This document shows positions 52,495 to 62,200 of a stretch of DNA of 64,000 nt, piece by piece. The notes beneath the pieces were generated by a model. It saw only the letters and a list, made by a program, of their open reading frames with translations. It was not told the origin of the DNA and ran no database searches. The stretch is taken from assembly GCA_963728165.1 (NCBI GenBank), contig CAVSIY010000004.1, positions 372,001 to 436,000 of the forward strand. The letters run 5' to 3'. The position numbers and the translations under genes are program-made. The first letter of the stretch is position 1, and the number at the start of each line of letters is the position of its first letter. The DNA is from Hyphomicrobium_A sp963728165 (GTDB lineage Bacteria; Pseudomonadota; Alphaproteobacteria; Rhizobiales; Hyphomicrobiaceae).

Positions 52495-53571
52495 ATGACG
52501 ATCGTCGCCAAATTCACCATCTCCTCAACTCGCATTCTCGACGCGAGCGGCCAAGTGATTGGTGCGCTGCCGCCCTTCGCGCACGACCAAGAGCAGCTCA
52601 TCGCTCTCTATCGCGCCATGGTCCTGACCCGCGCCTTCGATAGCAAGGCGATCGCTCTGCAGCGCACGGGACGGCTCGGCACCTACGCTTCCTCGCTGGG
52701 ACAAGAAGCAGTAGGGGTTGGGATCGCCGCAGCCATGCGCCCCAGGGATGTCCTCGTGCCGAGCTACCGCGAGCACGGGGCTCAGCTCTGGCGCGGCGTG
52801 AGCCTCAAAGAGCTATTCCTTTATTGGGGCGGCGATGAACGGGGAAACGACTTCGCCGTGCCCCGCGATGACTTTCCGAATTGCATACCGATCGGCTCGC
52901 AGGCCCCACATGCCGTCGGCGCGGCGCTCGCCTTCCGGCTGCGAGGAGAGAAGCGGGCGGCGGTGTGCGTCTTCGGCGATGGGGCGACCTCCAAAGGCGA
53001 CGTCGCCGAAGCGCTGAACATGGCGGGCGTGTGGAAGGCACCGGTCGTGTTTGTCGTCAACAACAACGGCTGGGCGATTTCGCTGCCGCGTGCGAAGCAG
53101 TCGGCCGCAGCGACTTTGGCACAGAAAGCGATCGCCGCGGGCATTGCCGCGGAGCAAGTCGACGGCAACGACGTCATCGGCGTACGATTCGTTGCCGAGC
53201 GAGCGCTGGAGCAGGCGCGCGCGGGAGGCGGTCCGACGCTCATCGAAGCCGTGACTTACCGGGTTGCGGACCACACCACTGCGGATTACGCGAGGCGATA
53301 CCGGGACGATGCAGAGGTCAGTCCGCATTGGGCCGAAGAGCCGCTCGTGCGGCTGCGCAACTATCTCGTGCGGCAACAAATCTGGAGCGCTGAGCGGGAG
53401 GAGGAGCTCCTGCAGGAATGCAGCGAGCGTGTCAATGATGCGGCCGCTAGCTACTTGGCAACGCCGCCTCAAACTCCGGCGGAATTCTTCGATCACGTGT
53501 ATGGCGCTCTTCCCGCTGAACTCGCCGAGCAGCGCGATGCAGTCATCGCCGCGGCCGAGACCAAGTCGTGA
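52495..53571 (+). CDS. 2-oxoacid (pyruvate-type) dehydrogenase E1 alpha subunit
   Basis: TPP-dependent decarboxylase component, 358 residues. The TPP/Mg motif is VCVFGDGATSKGDVAEALNMAGVW with NNNGWAIS (about 155-185); SLGQEAVGVGIAAAM, SYREHGAQLWRG and VTYRVADHTTADYARRY are typical of PDH/branched-chain E1alpha. The ATG at 52495 is preferred to a TTG at 52462 on family length. The stop overlaps the GTG of the E1beta gene. Sequence favours the PdhA/BkdA-like group; substrate (pyruvate, acetoin or branched-chain oxoacid) is not decided. Lactate-permease context favours pyruvate. Confidence 0.9.
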   Translation: MTIVAKFTISSTRILDASGQVIGALPPFAHDQEQLIALYRAMVLTRAFDSKAIALQRTGRLGTYASSLGQEAVGVGIAAAMRPRDVLVPSYREHGAQLWRGVSLKELFLYWGGDERGNDFAVPRDDFPNCIPIGSQAPHAVGAALAFRLRGEKRAAVCVFGDGATSKGDVAEALNMAGVWKAPVVFVVNNNGWAISLPRAKQSAAATLAQKAIAAGIAAEQVDGNDVIGVRFVAERALEQARAGGGPTLIEAVTYRVADHTTADYARRYRDDAEVSPHWAEEPLVRLRNYLVRQQIWSAEREEELLQECSERVNDAAASYLATPPQTPAEFFDHVYGALPAELAEQRDAVIAAAETKS

Positions 53572-54549
53572 ATGAGATAAGTCTCGTCGAGGCGATCAAC
53601 TTGGCCCTACGCCACGCGATGACGGAGGATCCGCGCGTGCTGTTGCTCGGCGAGGACGTCGGCATCAATGGGGGCGTCTTCCGCGCTACAGAGGGCCTGT
53701 TTGGGGCCTTTGGCGAGCAGCGCGTCCTTGATACCCCGGTCGCCGAGGCGGGGATTGCAGGGATTTCGATCGGGCTTGCGGTACAAGGCTTTCGGCCGGT
53801 AGCCGAGATCGAGTTCACGGGCTTTGCCTATACATGCATCGATCAGTTGCTCAACCACGCTGCGCGCATGCGCTCGCGCACGCGTGGCCGTCTTACCTGC
53901 CCGATGGTCTTGCGGTCGCCGGCGGGCGGAGGCATTCGCGCTCTCGAGCATCATTCGGAAAGCCCCGAGGCCATGTTCGCGCACACCCCGGGGCTCAAGG
54001 TGGTCACTCCATCCTCGCCGCGGCGGGCGTATGGTCTGCTCCTAGCAGCAATCCGCGATCCCGACCCCGTGGTCTTCCTGGAGCCGACCCGGCTCTATAG
54101 AGCCGCGCGTGAGGACGTCACGGACGACGGCATAGGCATACCGCTCGGCCGCTGCGCCGTTCTTCGGTCTGGTCGCGACGTGACGTTGGTGTCATGGGGT
54201 GCCATGATCACCGAGACTTCTGGCGGCGGCAGAGCGCCTGTCGGGGGAGAACATAGACGCCGAGGTCATCGACGTCGCTACTCTAAAGCCACTCGACAGC
54301 GCCACAATCCTTGAATCAGTTGCCCGCACCGGGCGTCTCGTCATCATTCACGAGGCGCCGCTGACATGTGGCTTTGGTGCGGAGATCGCAGCGCGCGTCG
54401 CCGCCCACGGGCTCATGACAGTGATCGCCCCCATCGAGCGTGTCGCAGGCTTCGATACCATGATGCCTTACCTGCGAACGGAGGCAGTCTATATGCCGAG
54501 CATCGAAAGAGTAATAGCAGCCGCCAAGCGGGCAATGGCCTACACATGA
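53568..54549 (+). pseudogene. 2-oxoacid dehydrogenase E1 beta subunit (one frame break)
   Basis: Transketolase-like beta subunit, 326 residues if one extra T near 54222 is dropped (ITET then LAAAERLSGENIDAEVIDVATLKPLD). The N-terminal part has LLLGEDVGINGGVF, FGEQRVLDTPVAEAGIAG and FMTFAY-equivalent GFAYTCIDQLLNHAARMR; the C-terminal transketolase domain carries VIDVATLKPLD and RLVIIHEAPLTCGFGAEIAA. Starts GTG 53568 inside the E1alpha stop and ends TGA 54547-54549, overlapping the E2 ATG. As read, the chain would end at 54314 and lose its C-terminal domain. Confidence 0.87.
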
Positions 54550-55670
54550 GCACCTTCAAGATGCCCGATCTCGGCGAAGGATTGCAGGAGGCGGAAATCG
54601 TCGCCTGGCATGTGGCCGAAGGCGACGACGTGGTCGCTGATCAGCCCCTCTTGTCGGTCGAGACAGAAAAGGCCGTCGTTGAAATTCCCTCGCCTCTTAC
54701 CGGTCGGATCCGCAAGCTCCTCGCCCAGTCGGGCGCGCACATTCCAGTTGGTGCGCCGCTGCTCGATTTCGAGGAAGGGTCGGTCCTCTATGCCGGAACG
54801 GTGATTGGTCAATTGGCGGAGACGAAGCCGCAGTCCGCCACCGCGGCGGATAGACATCCCGCGACCCCTCAGGCGAGCGTAGAAGCGCGTGCGGTGCGAG
54901 CCGCGCCGGCGGTGCGCGCGCGGGCGCGCGAGCTCGGCGTCGATATCGCGCGCGTGTTGCCCACCGGTGTTGACGGCTCGATCACCCAGGCCGACGTGCT
55001 TGCGGCAGCGTCCGCGACCGCGGAGCCGGCTCCACCCGAGCAGGATCTTTTGCGCGGCGCGCGCCGCACAATGGCTCTGAATATGGCGAGGGCCTGGCGT
55101 GAGGTCGCCCACGCGGCACTGCACGACTGGGCAGACGTCGCGACCTGGGGCGCCGATGCGGACGTGACGGTGCGGCTCATCCGGGCGATCATCGCCGGGT
55201 GCGCGGTCGAGCCATCGCTGAATGCGCGCTTTGATGCTTCGAAGCTCACCTTGCAGCGCAATCCAAGGATCGACATCGGGATCGCGACCCATAGCCCCGA
55301 TGGACTGTTTGTCCCTGTATTGCGGGACGCCGCGAGCTCCACTCCGGATGAATGGCGGCGCCAGATCGGCCGCTTCAAGCAAGGCGTGAAAGACCGCACC
55401 CTGGCACCGGCCGAGCTGCGTGATCCAACCATAACATTGTCGAATTTCGGCACCATCGCCGGGCAGCACGGCATGCTTATCGTCGTGCCGCCGCAAGTGG
55501 CAACCCTCGGCAGCGGCCGCATCACCGACCGGGCCGTGCGCGAAGGGGATAAGCTCACGCTGCATCGCATGCTGCCGCTGTCCCTCATGTTCGATCATCG
55601 CGTGATCAACGGTGGAGAGGCAGCACACTTCTTGCGCGCCGTGATCGGTGATCTTGAATGCGCCGCGTGA
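54546..55670 (+). CDS. Dihydrolipoamide acyltransferase E2
   Basis: A 374-residue E2 core: one lipoyl domain (about 1-80, DLGEGLQEAEIVAWHVAEGD and lipoyl-Lys in VETEKAVVEIPSPL), an Ala/Pro-rich linker, a peripheral subunit-binding domain (about 120-155, RARARELGVDIARVLPTG with DGSITQADVLAA) and the acyltransferase domain. The active-site segment reads SLMFDHRVINGGEAAHFL: the catalytic His is present, but the usual Asp of HRxxDG is Asn. The ATG at 54546 overlaps the E1beta stop. No E3 gene follows, so lipoamide dehydrogenase must come from elsewhere. Confidence 0.9.
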   Translation: MSTFKMPDLGEGLQEAEIVAWHVAEGDDVVADQPLLSVETEKAVVEIPSPLTGRIRKLLAQSGAHIPVGAPLLDFEEGSVLYAGTVIGQLAETKPQSATAADRHPATPQASVEARAVRAAPAVRARARELGVDIARVLPTGVDGSITQADVLAAASATAEPAPPEQDLLRGARRTMALNMARAWREVAHAALHDWADVATWGADADVTVRLIRAIIAGCAVEPSLNARFDASKLTLQRNPRIDIGIATHSPDGLFVPVLRDAASSTPDEWRRQIGRFKQGVKDRTLAPAELRDPTITLSNFGTIAGQHGMLIVVPPQVATLGSGRITDRAVREGDKLTLHRMLPLSLMFDHRVINGGEAAHFLRAVIGDLECAA

Positions 55671-55833
55671 GCGCGCGGACACCGATGCAGGGGTATTTCG
55701 TTTCTCGGGCGAATGGGGCCCACCGCGGATTCTCGACAGCCCCCGACCTTCGCTGGGACCCAAAGCCGGATACGTTTAGGCAAGAGCAGCCAGATGATCT
55801 AGGGTCGTTGCATCATTCAAGGTAATCTATTGA

Positions 55834-56718
55834 ATGATGCTGTTTCTCACGGCCCAAAGACCGGGGTCGCGCGCCATGCCGGATGCTCTGCTTGCCTACG
55901 AGCCTCAACTGCGTCTTCTTGCCTTTGCCGGCGTCTTCGCAGCGATGGCGGCCTGGGAGATTCTTGCGCCGCGTCGCAAGCAGCGCATCGAACGCAGCCG
56001 ACGCTGGCCCGGCAATCTCGGGGTCGTCATGCTCGATGCCATTCTGGTCCGTCTCGCGTTCCCGACAACTGCCGTCGGACTGGCGATACTGGCAGAAGTC
56101 GGAGGATGGGGTCTGTTCCACGCGATCAATTTGCCTGCATGGGCGAGCCTCTTGCTGGCTGTCATAGCGCTCGACTTCGCCATCTACCTGCAGCACGTGC
56201 TCTTTCATGCTGTTCCGGCTCTCTGGCGCCTGCACCGCATGCATCACGCAGACCAGGAGTTCGACGTGACGACGGGCGCGCGCTTTCACCCGATCGAGAT
56301 CCTGGCGTCGATGGGCATCAAGCTCGGGGTTGTAGCGGCGCTCGGCGTGTCTGCCGTCGCCGTCCTGATCTTTGAGGTGCTGCTTAATGCGACGGCCATG
56401 TTCAATCATGGCAATGTGCGCATGCCGGCCCGGCTCGATGCGCTGCTGCGCTGGATCGTGGTGACGCCTGACATGCATCGCGTGCACCACTCGATTGTCG
56501 CGCGGGAGATGAACAGCAATTTCGGCTTCAATCTGCCGTGGTGGGATCGCCTGTTCGGCACGTACCGCGCTCAGCCGGCGGCGGGCCACGCAACGATGAC
56601 GCTCGGGATCGAACAGTTTCGCGAGCCGGCCGAGCAGCGCCTCGACCGTATGTTGACGCAGCCGTTTCGCGGCGGCGACGGCGGCTACGCGCTTGGCCGG
56701 CGGGAGGCCGCAAAATAA
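55834..56718 (+). CDS. Sterol desaturase / fatty-acid hydroxylase family protein
   Basis: Membrane di-iron enzyme of about 294 residues. The three histidine motifs are HVLFH (about 127-131), HRMHH (about 138-142) and HRVHH (about 213-217), with a further FNHGN before the last. Hydrophobic helices flank them (FAGVFAAMAAWEIL; SLLLAVIALDFAIYL). Such enzymes hydroxylate or desaturate sterols, fatty acids, carotenoids or similar lipids. A second in-frame ATG at 55876 is a possible start. Standing alone here, its substrate is unknown; a modified hopanoid or fatty acid is a guess. Confidence 0.9.
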   Translation: MMLFLTAQRPGSRAMPDALLAYEPQLRLLAFAGVFAAMAAWEILAPRRKQRIERSRRWPGNLGVVMLDAILVRLAFPTTAVGLAILAEVGGWGLFHAINLPAWASLLLAVIALDFAIYLQHVLFHAVPALWRLHRMHHADQEFDVTTGARFHPIEILASMGIKLGVVAALGVSAVAVLIFEVLLNATAMFNHGNVRMPARLDALLRWIVVTPDMHRVHHSIVAREMNSNFGFNLPWWDRLFGTYRAQPAAGHATMTLGIEQFREPAEQRLDRMLTQPFRGGDGGYALGRREAAK

Positions 56719-56938
56719 CTCCACGGATCGTACCGGCATGCCGGCAATCATGCAATTGCAGGCGCTCAAATCGCGCAGCGAAGCGGCGCCGGGTTTCCCC
56801 AAGGCCCTAATGCACTAGAAGACATTGCGCCTCAGGCACAATGCGATTGGGGCGCCTTCGAAGCACTCCCCGGTAGTTGGGCAAGTGCTGAGGCGCTCAC
56901 CATGAGCGAGCGAGCGGCTGATTCTGCGAAACGTCACC

Positions 56939-57784
56939 ATGGGCATCACGATGGGCATCACGTTACTTCAAACCGCACTCGCCGTCGCATCGGGTGCACT
57001 TGTCGGCATCGTGTTGGGCATGATCGGCGGCGGAGGCTCCGTTCTCGCCCTGCCGCTCCTCGTCTATATTGTCGGCGTGCCGTCTGTGCATGTCGCGATC
57101 GGGACCTCCGCCATCGCCGTCGCCGTAAATGCCGCGGCGAGCCTTGGGGCGCATGCTCGTCTCGGCACCGTGAAGTGGCGCTGCGCGCTGGTGTTTGGAG
57201 GCGCCGGAGTTGCCGGCGCCTTCGCCGGCTCCCTTCTCGGCAAGGCAATCGACGGCACCCGGCTGCTCGCGCTCTTCGGCATCCTCATGGTTGCCGTTGG
57301 CCTCAGCATGCTGCGGTCGCCGGCGAACGAACCTGCAAGCGACGTCCGCCTCACAACCCAGAGCGCCGGATATCTGTTGCCGCGGCTGCTGCTCTTCGGT
57401 GGGGGCGTAGGGCTACTTTCCGGCTTCTTCGGCATCGGGGGCGGATTTTTGATCGTGCCTGGGCTCATGCTGGCAACCGGCATGCCGCTGCGGAACGCCA
57501 TCGGCACGTCCCTTGTCGCCGTCACGGCTTTCGGGCTCACGACTGCCGCAAGTTATGCCGCTTCGGGCCTCGTGGACTGGTGGCTTGCTCTGCTGGTGAT
57601 TGCCGGGGGGCTTGTAGGGAGCGTGATCGGAACATGGGGAAGCGCGAAACTGGGGCGGCACAAGCGGGCCCTGGCGCGCGTCTTCGCGAGTGTGGTCATC
57701 GCTGTAGGGATTTACGTGGTCACCAAGGGGCTTGCTCAGCTGACGGCCGGCGCATTTGCCTGGCCGACCGCGAACTCGCTCTGA
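56939..57784 (+). CDS. TauE/SafE-family sulfite/anion exporter
   Basis: A 281-residue integral membrane protein with two homologous halves, each opening with a glycine-rich helix: GIVLGMIGGGGSVLALPLLVYIVG (about 22-45) and LLSGFFGIGGGFLIVPGLMLATG (about 157-180), plus IGTSAIAVAVNAAAS and IGTSLVAVTAFG. Family members export sulfite, sulfoacetate or other organosulfur anions. A BigR/SqrR-like repressor gene lies 0.9 kb to the right, and such repressors often control TauE/SafE genes in sulfide response (inference). Confidence 0.88.
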   Translation: MGITMGITLLQTALAVASGALVGIVLGMIGGGGSVLALPLLVYIVGVPSVHVAIGTSAIAVAVNAAASLGAHARLGTVKWRCALVFGGAGVAGAFAGSLLGKAIDGTRLLALFGILMVAVGLSMLRSPANEPASDVRLTTQSAGYLLPRLLLFGGGVGLLSGFFGIGGGFLIVPGLMLATGMPLRNAIGTSLVAVTAFGLTTAASYAASGLVDWWLALLVIAGGLVGSVIGTWGSAKLGRHKRALARVFASVVIAVGIYVVTKGLAQLTAGAFAWPTANSL

Positions 57785-58098
57785 AGCTGGCTCTCGCTGG
57801 CGCCACCGATCAGAGAGTTTGCGCCTTGCGGCATGCAATCGATTTGTTTTGCAGTGCAGCACACAGGCGCTACGAAAAAGATCCGTTCTGAAATCCCTCG
57901 TCCAGTTTGTCGCGCGACAATCGCGCGACTGCCCGAACGCGCTTTGCGATGTCTTCATTGTCGAGCGAGGGCGCTGGCCATCTTGGGCTCGATTTCACGC
58001 CACTTGCCGAAAAAGCATGAGGTTAGAGTCAAAGCGCATTGCACGACTTGAGCCAGCGCAATTCTCGCCAAGACGGGAAATAGGGTAGGAGAGGTTTG
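57785..58098. other. Intergenic region between TauE/SafE gene and CBS gene
   Basis: About 310 bases with no recognisable gene, hairpin or operator. The last twenty bases hold the GGAGAGG ribosome site of the CBS gene. Confidence 0.4.
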
Positions 58099-58539
58099 AT
58101 GAAGGTCGCCAATATTCTCGACGCGAAGAGCGGGTCGCTCAAGACGATCAAGCCGAGCGAGACGGTCGGTAGTCTGTCACGCGAACTGAAGCAGCACCGG
58201 ATCGGCGTCATGGTCGTCAGCCAAGATGGCCAGACGATCGACGGTATCGTTTCCGAACGCGATATCGCCTACAGCCTCGCAGAGCGCCGTGGAGAGTTGC
58301 ATCTGCTGCCGGTCTCCGCGTTGATGACGAGAAAAGTGATCACGTGCTCGCCCGAAGACAGTCTGTCGCAGGCGGCAGGACTGATGCGAGAGCACAATAT
58401 TCGACATCTGCCTGTTGTGGACGACGGCCGAACGATCGGCATTATCAGCATTGGCGACGTCCTCGAATTCCGTATGGGCAAAGTCGTACGTCAATCGAAT
58501 ATCGTGGGGAGCTGGCTGGCGGGTGCGGAATGCGACTAG
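58099..58539 (+). CDS. CBS-domain pair protein (second copy)
   Basis: A 146-residue protein consisting of two CBS motifs (about 8-68 and 78-135): GIVSERDIAYSL closes the first, LMTRKVITCSPED links, and RHLPVVDDGRTIGIISIGDV forms the second. It aligns end to end with the protein at 250-702 (shared IKPSET, SERDxAY, RHLPV). ATG 58099 is preceded by AGGAGAGG. It may sense adenylates; the partner is unknown. Confidence 0.88.
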   Translation: MKVANILDAKSGSLKTIKPSETVGSLSRELKQHRIGVMVVSQDGQTIDGIVSERDIAYSLAERRGELHLLPVSALMTRKVITCSPEDSLSQAAGLMREHNIRHLPVVDDGRTIGIISIGDVLEFRMGKVVRQSNIVGSWLAGAECD

Positions 58540-58690
58540 ACTAGCGGCATTTCGCTGCAATTGCGGATGGTGCGCTCGATACGTGAGGTCCTTGCCGCGT
58601 TCGGGGAGCCGACGAGACGCACCATCAAGCCCTCAGGGCCTGTAGGCCGCGCAGCCCTTAGCGCTTGCAACCTGCAGTACCGCCGCGCCC

Positions 58691-59026
58691 TCAGCGCCGA
58701 CAGAAAGAGCGGTGCAGCGCCGCGACGATCTCCCGGACCTCCGGGCGGCTGATCGAATAGTAGATGTTCTTGCCGTCCCGGCGCGCCTCGACGAGGTTGT
58801 CCGCCCGCAGGCGGATGAGCTGCTGGGAGATGGCCGGCTGCCGCAGTTTCAATATCTGCTCGAATTCCGTCACCGATTTCTCCCCCTCGAACAGCAGGCA
58901 GAGAATGATCAGCCGCACCTCGTGCGACAGAGCCTTGAGAAAGGCGGTCGCCTCGCATGCATTGTCGAGGAGTTCCTCCATCGACGGCGGCTCCTGGGCT
59001 TTCGTTGGTTCACGAATGAACGACAT
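58691..59026 (-). CDS. ArsR-family regulator (BigR/SqrR-like)
   Basis: A 111-residue winged-helix repressor: LKALSHEVRLIILCLLFEGEKSVTEFEQIL, then recognition helix QPAISQQLIRLRADNLVEARRDGK and wing NIYYSI. It has a Cys after RLIIL and another near the C-terminus (SFCRR), matching the cysteine pair that sulfide-responsive BigR/SqrR proteins use to form a tri- or tetrasulfide bridge; metal-site cysteines of ArsR (CxC) are absent. ATG 59026 is chosen because a CAGGTC ribosome site precedes it; the frame extends upstream to 59119 with a hydrophobic but poorly supported extension. The nearby TauE/SafE gene is a candidate target. Confidence 0.83.
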   Translation of the reverse strand: MSFIREPTKAQEPPSMEELLDNACEATAFLKALSHEVRLIILCLLFEGEKSVTEFEQILKLRQPAISQQLIRLRADNLVEARRDGKNIYYSISRPEVREIVAALHRSFCRR

Positions 59027-59221
59027 GGGACCTGCCTGACCGGCGAACCAGAGTGCCAATAGCAGTGTGAATATGGGAAGTCCATACCGCCAGACGGCTG
59101 CTAATCGCGCTATTTGCAAGGCGGCGATGATGGGACTGACCTTCGTCAGACCGACGCTCGCGGCATGCTGACGCTGGCGCGGTCGCGCCTGGCAGGCTGT
59201 TGAACGATGGCCGGCGGTGGC

Positions 59222-62200
59222 TCAGCATGTGGCCTCCGCGCGGGCAATCTCCGCCACCAAAGCACAGGCAAGGTCGGCGAGCGCATCGAGGGTCGCCGCC
59301 TCGGTGAATCCGGCAAGCGGTATCGGCATCGCCAAGGCGGACTCGATGCGATGCCACAACTCGAAGGAAGACAGCGAGTTCGAGCCCCAAGTCATCGAGC
59401 CGATCACCGGCTGCGATCTTCGCCGCGTCGAGCCGCAGCACGGCGGCGATCTCATTGCGGATGGCCGTCGCGACCGCCGCTTTGCGCGCCGATGGGTGAA
59501 GGCGGGCCAAGCTCTCAGGCGTGCCCGAGCCGGCCGGGTTGCCGATCAGCGGAGCGAGCCGCGGCGATCCGGCCAGCGCCGCCTCGCCTTGCGCCAGACG
59601 TTGCCAATCGGCCGCCGCGTAGGTCAGGACGGCGTTCTCGCTCGACAGCGCCGTTCGAACCGCGCCCAGGGCCTCCTCGTTGGAGATCGGCAGCCAGCCG
59701 GCGCTCGTCAGATAATCGGTCATCGCGGCACTTCGGGCCACGAAACCTGCTTCACCGAGCATTCCCAGATTGATGCAGGTCGCCGGGATGCCGCGTTCCC
59801 GTTGGGTCGCCGCGAGCGCTTCGAGGAAGGCGTTTGCCGCAGCGTAGTTGATCTGCCCACGCCATCCGAGCACTTGCGCAAGCGAAGAAACGGACAGGAA
59901 GAAATCGAGCTCTGCACCCGCCGCCCGCACCGCGCGTGTCAGGTTCAATCCGCCGGCAACCTTTGGCGCCAGAACGCGCTCTATCCTGTCGGCGGTCATA
60001 TCGGCCGCCGGCGCGTCGGCATAGACCACGGCCGCATGAACAATGCCCCTCAGCGGCATGGAGCTTCCGACAAGGTCGAGAACGGCGGCTTCGACCTCTG
60101 GTGCGTCGGCAACGTCGAGGGCGAGCGTCATCACGTTGGCCCCGCCTGCCCTCAGTCGCGCGATGCCCTGCTCGGCGTTGCCCGAGGGGCGCCCGGAGCG
60201 CGCAGCGAGCACGACACGACCGGCGCCGGCCTCTGCGAGCCGGCGTCCAATCTCGAAGCCGAAACCGGAAAGGCCGCCGGTCACCAGATAGGTGCAGCGC
60301 GGATCGACGGGAAAATCGTCACGTGCAATGCGCACGCTGAGCGCGGAATCGCGCAAATCGAGGGCGATCTTGCCGATGTGGCGCGCCTCGGCAAATGTGC
60401 GGAAGGCGTCCGCCACCTTGCCGGCCGGAAAAACCGTCAGCGGCGGCGGCGCGAGCTCGCGCGTGACGAACAGGGCGAGCACCTCGCGCATCATCTCGCG
60501 GGCAAGATCGGGCCGCTCTTCGATGAGCGCGGCAACATCGACGACATGCAGGGAAATGTTGCGGCGGAGTGCCTTCAGGCCAAGGGAGCGGTCGTCATAG
60601 ACGTCGCGTTTGCCCAGCTCGATGAACCGGCCGTACGAGGCGAGGCACTCCAGGCCCTTCTCGATGAAGGGCCCGGGTAAGGCGTTCAGCACCAGATCCA
60701 CGCCCCGGCCCCCGGTGGCCTTCAGAGCCTCTTCCGCAAACGTCAGCGAACGCGAGTCCATCACCTCGCGCACGCCGAGCGACTTCAGATAGGACCGCTT
60801 CGCCGGACTGCCCGCCGTCGCTAAGACGTCGGCGCCGAGCCGCTTGGCCAGCGCGATGGCCGCCAGCCCGATGCCGCCCGCGCCGGAATGAACGAGGACT
60901 GTCTCGCCCGCGCGCACGCGGCCGAGGACGCTCAGTGCGTAGTGCGCGGTCAGATAGACGGAGGGAATGCTCGCCGCTTCGGCATCGCTGAGGGATACGG
61001 GCACAGGGTGGAGGCGGCCGGCGTCGAGCGTGATGGTGCGGGCGAGGCTTCCGCGCGCCATGCCGAGCACGCGGTCGCCTGGCGCGACGGCGCCGACGCC
61101 GGCGCCAACGCTCTGGACCTCGCCACAGAATTCGAGCCCGAGAGCGAGGCCGGCATGAGCGTCTTCGGCTTCTTTTGGCAGCAGTCCCGTGGCCGCCATG
61201 ACATCGCGGAAATTGAGACCACCTGCGGTGACCCGCACGCACGCCTCGCCGGGCGCGGGCGGCCGTTGACGACATTCCTCCCAGTAGAGCCCGTCGATGC
61301 CGCGCGCGCCATCCTGTCGAAGCGCGAAACCGCACTCGGCGGGCAAGCGCGCAGCGGGGCGGGATCGCAAGGGGATTTCCTCAATGCGTTTCCGTCCCAG
61401 GCGCGACACGAGCACCTTGCCGCCACGAATGAGCATCTCGCTCTCGGTGCCGCCAGCCGACATGAGGCTTGCCCAAGCCTCGGGCCGCGCCAGCGTCGCG
61501 CGCTCGACATCGGCGAGGCGAAGGCGAACCTCCGGGCATTCGACGGCAAGCGTGCGGGCGGCGCCCAGGAGCGCGCTCTGCGCAAGGCCGGCGGTGTCCA
61601 GCGGATCCGCGGGGCCGGCGCTGCGCGCGTGACGGGTCAGGATCAGAACTGTCGGCGCCGTTCGCCCCTCCCTGCAAAGCCGAGAAAGCGCCTGCCCGAA
61701 CTCCACCAGCCGGGTCACCTCGGTCCCGATGCTGGCGGCGGTCGGCCAATCCTCATTGCTGTCAGCGAGATCGAGCGGCACGGCGTAGGCGATCGCCAGC
61801 GGCTCTCCGCGCCCCGCCGTGTCGAGCATGGATGCGATGGCCCCGACGGTCGCCGTCGAAGGGCCCTCGAAGGTCATCCGCTCGACGGCATGCCCCTTCG
61901 CCGTCAGGGCTTCAGCCAGCGCGGCCGCATTGCGCCCGCCGGGAGAAGCAAGCACGAGCCACTGCCGGACAGCCTGGTCATTTGCTGCAGTGGCCGACGG
62001 CGCCTCGACGAAGGTCTCCTCGATGAAGCCCGGCGCGTCCGCCGTAGCGGCTTGTTGCGTCGCCTGTGTCTCGATGGCCCTGGCATGCAGTCCTTCGATT
62101 TTGACGCGCAAATGGCCGTTTCCGTCGGCGATCGACAGCGCGTACTCGCGGAGGTTCGCCGCGACAGACGCGTTCGTCCGGGCTTCCACCTGTGCCGCAG

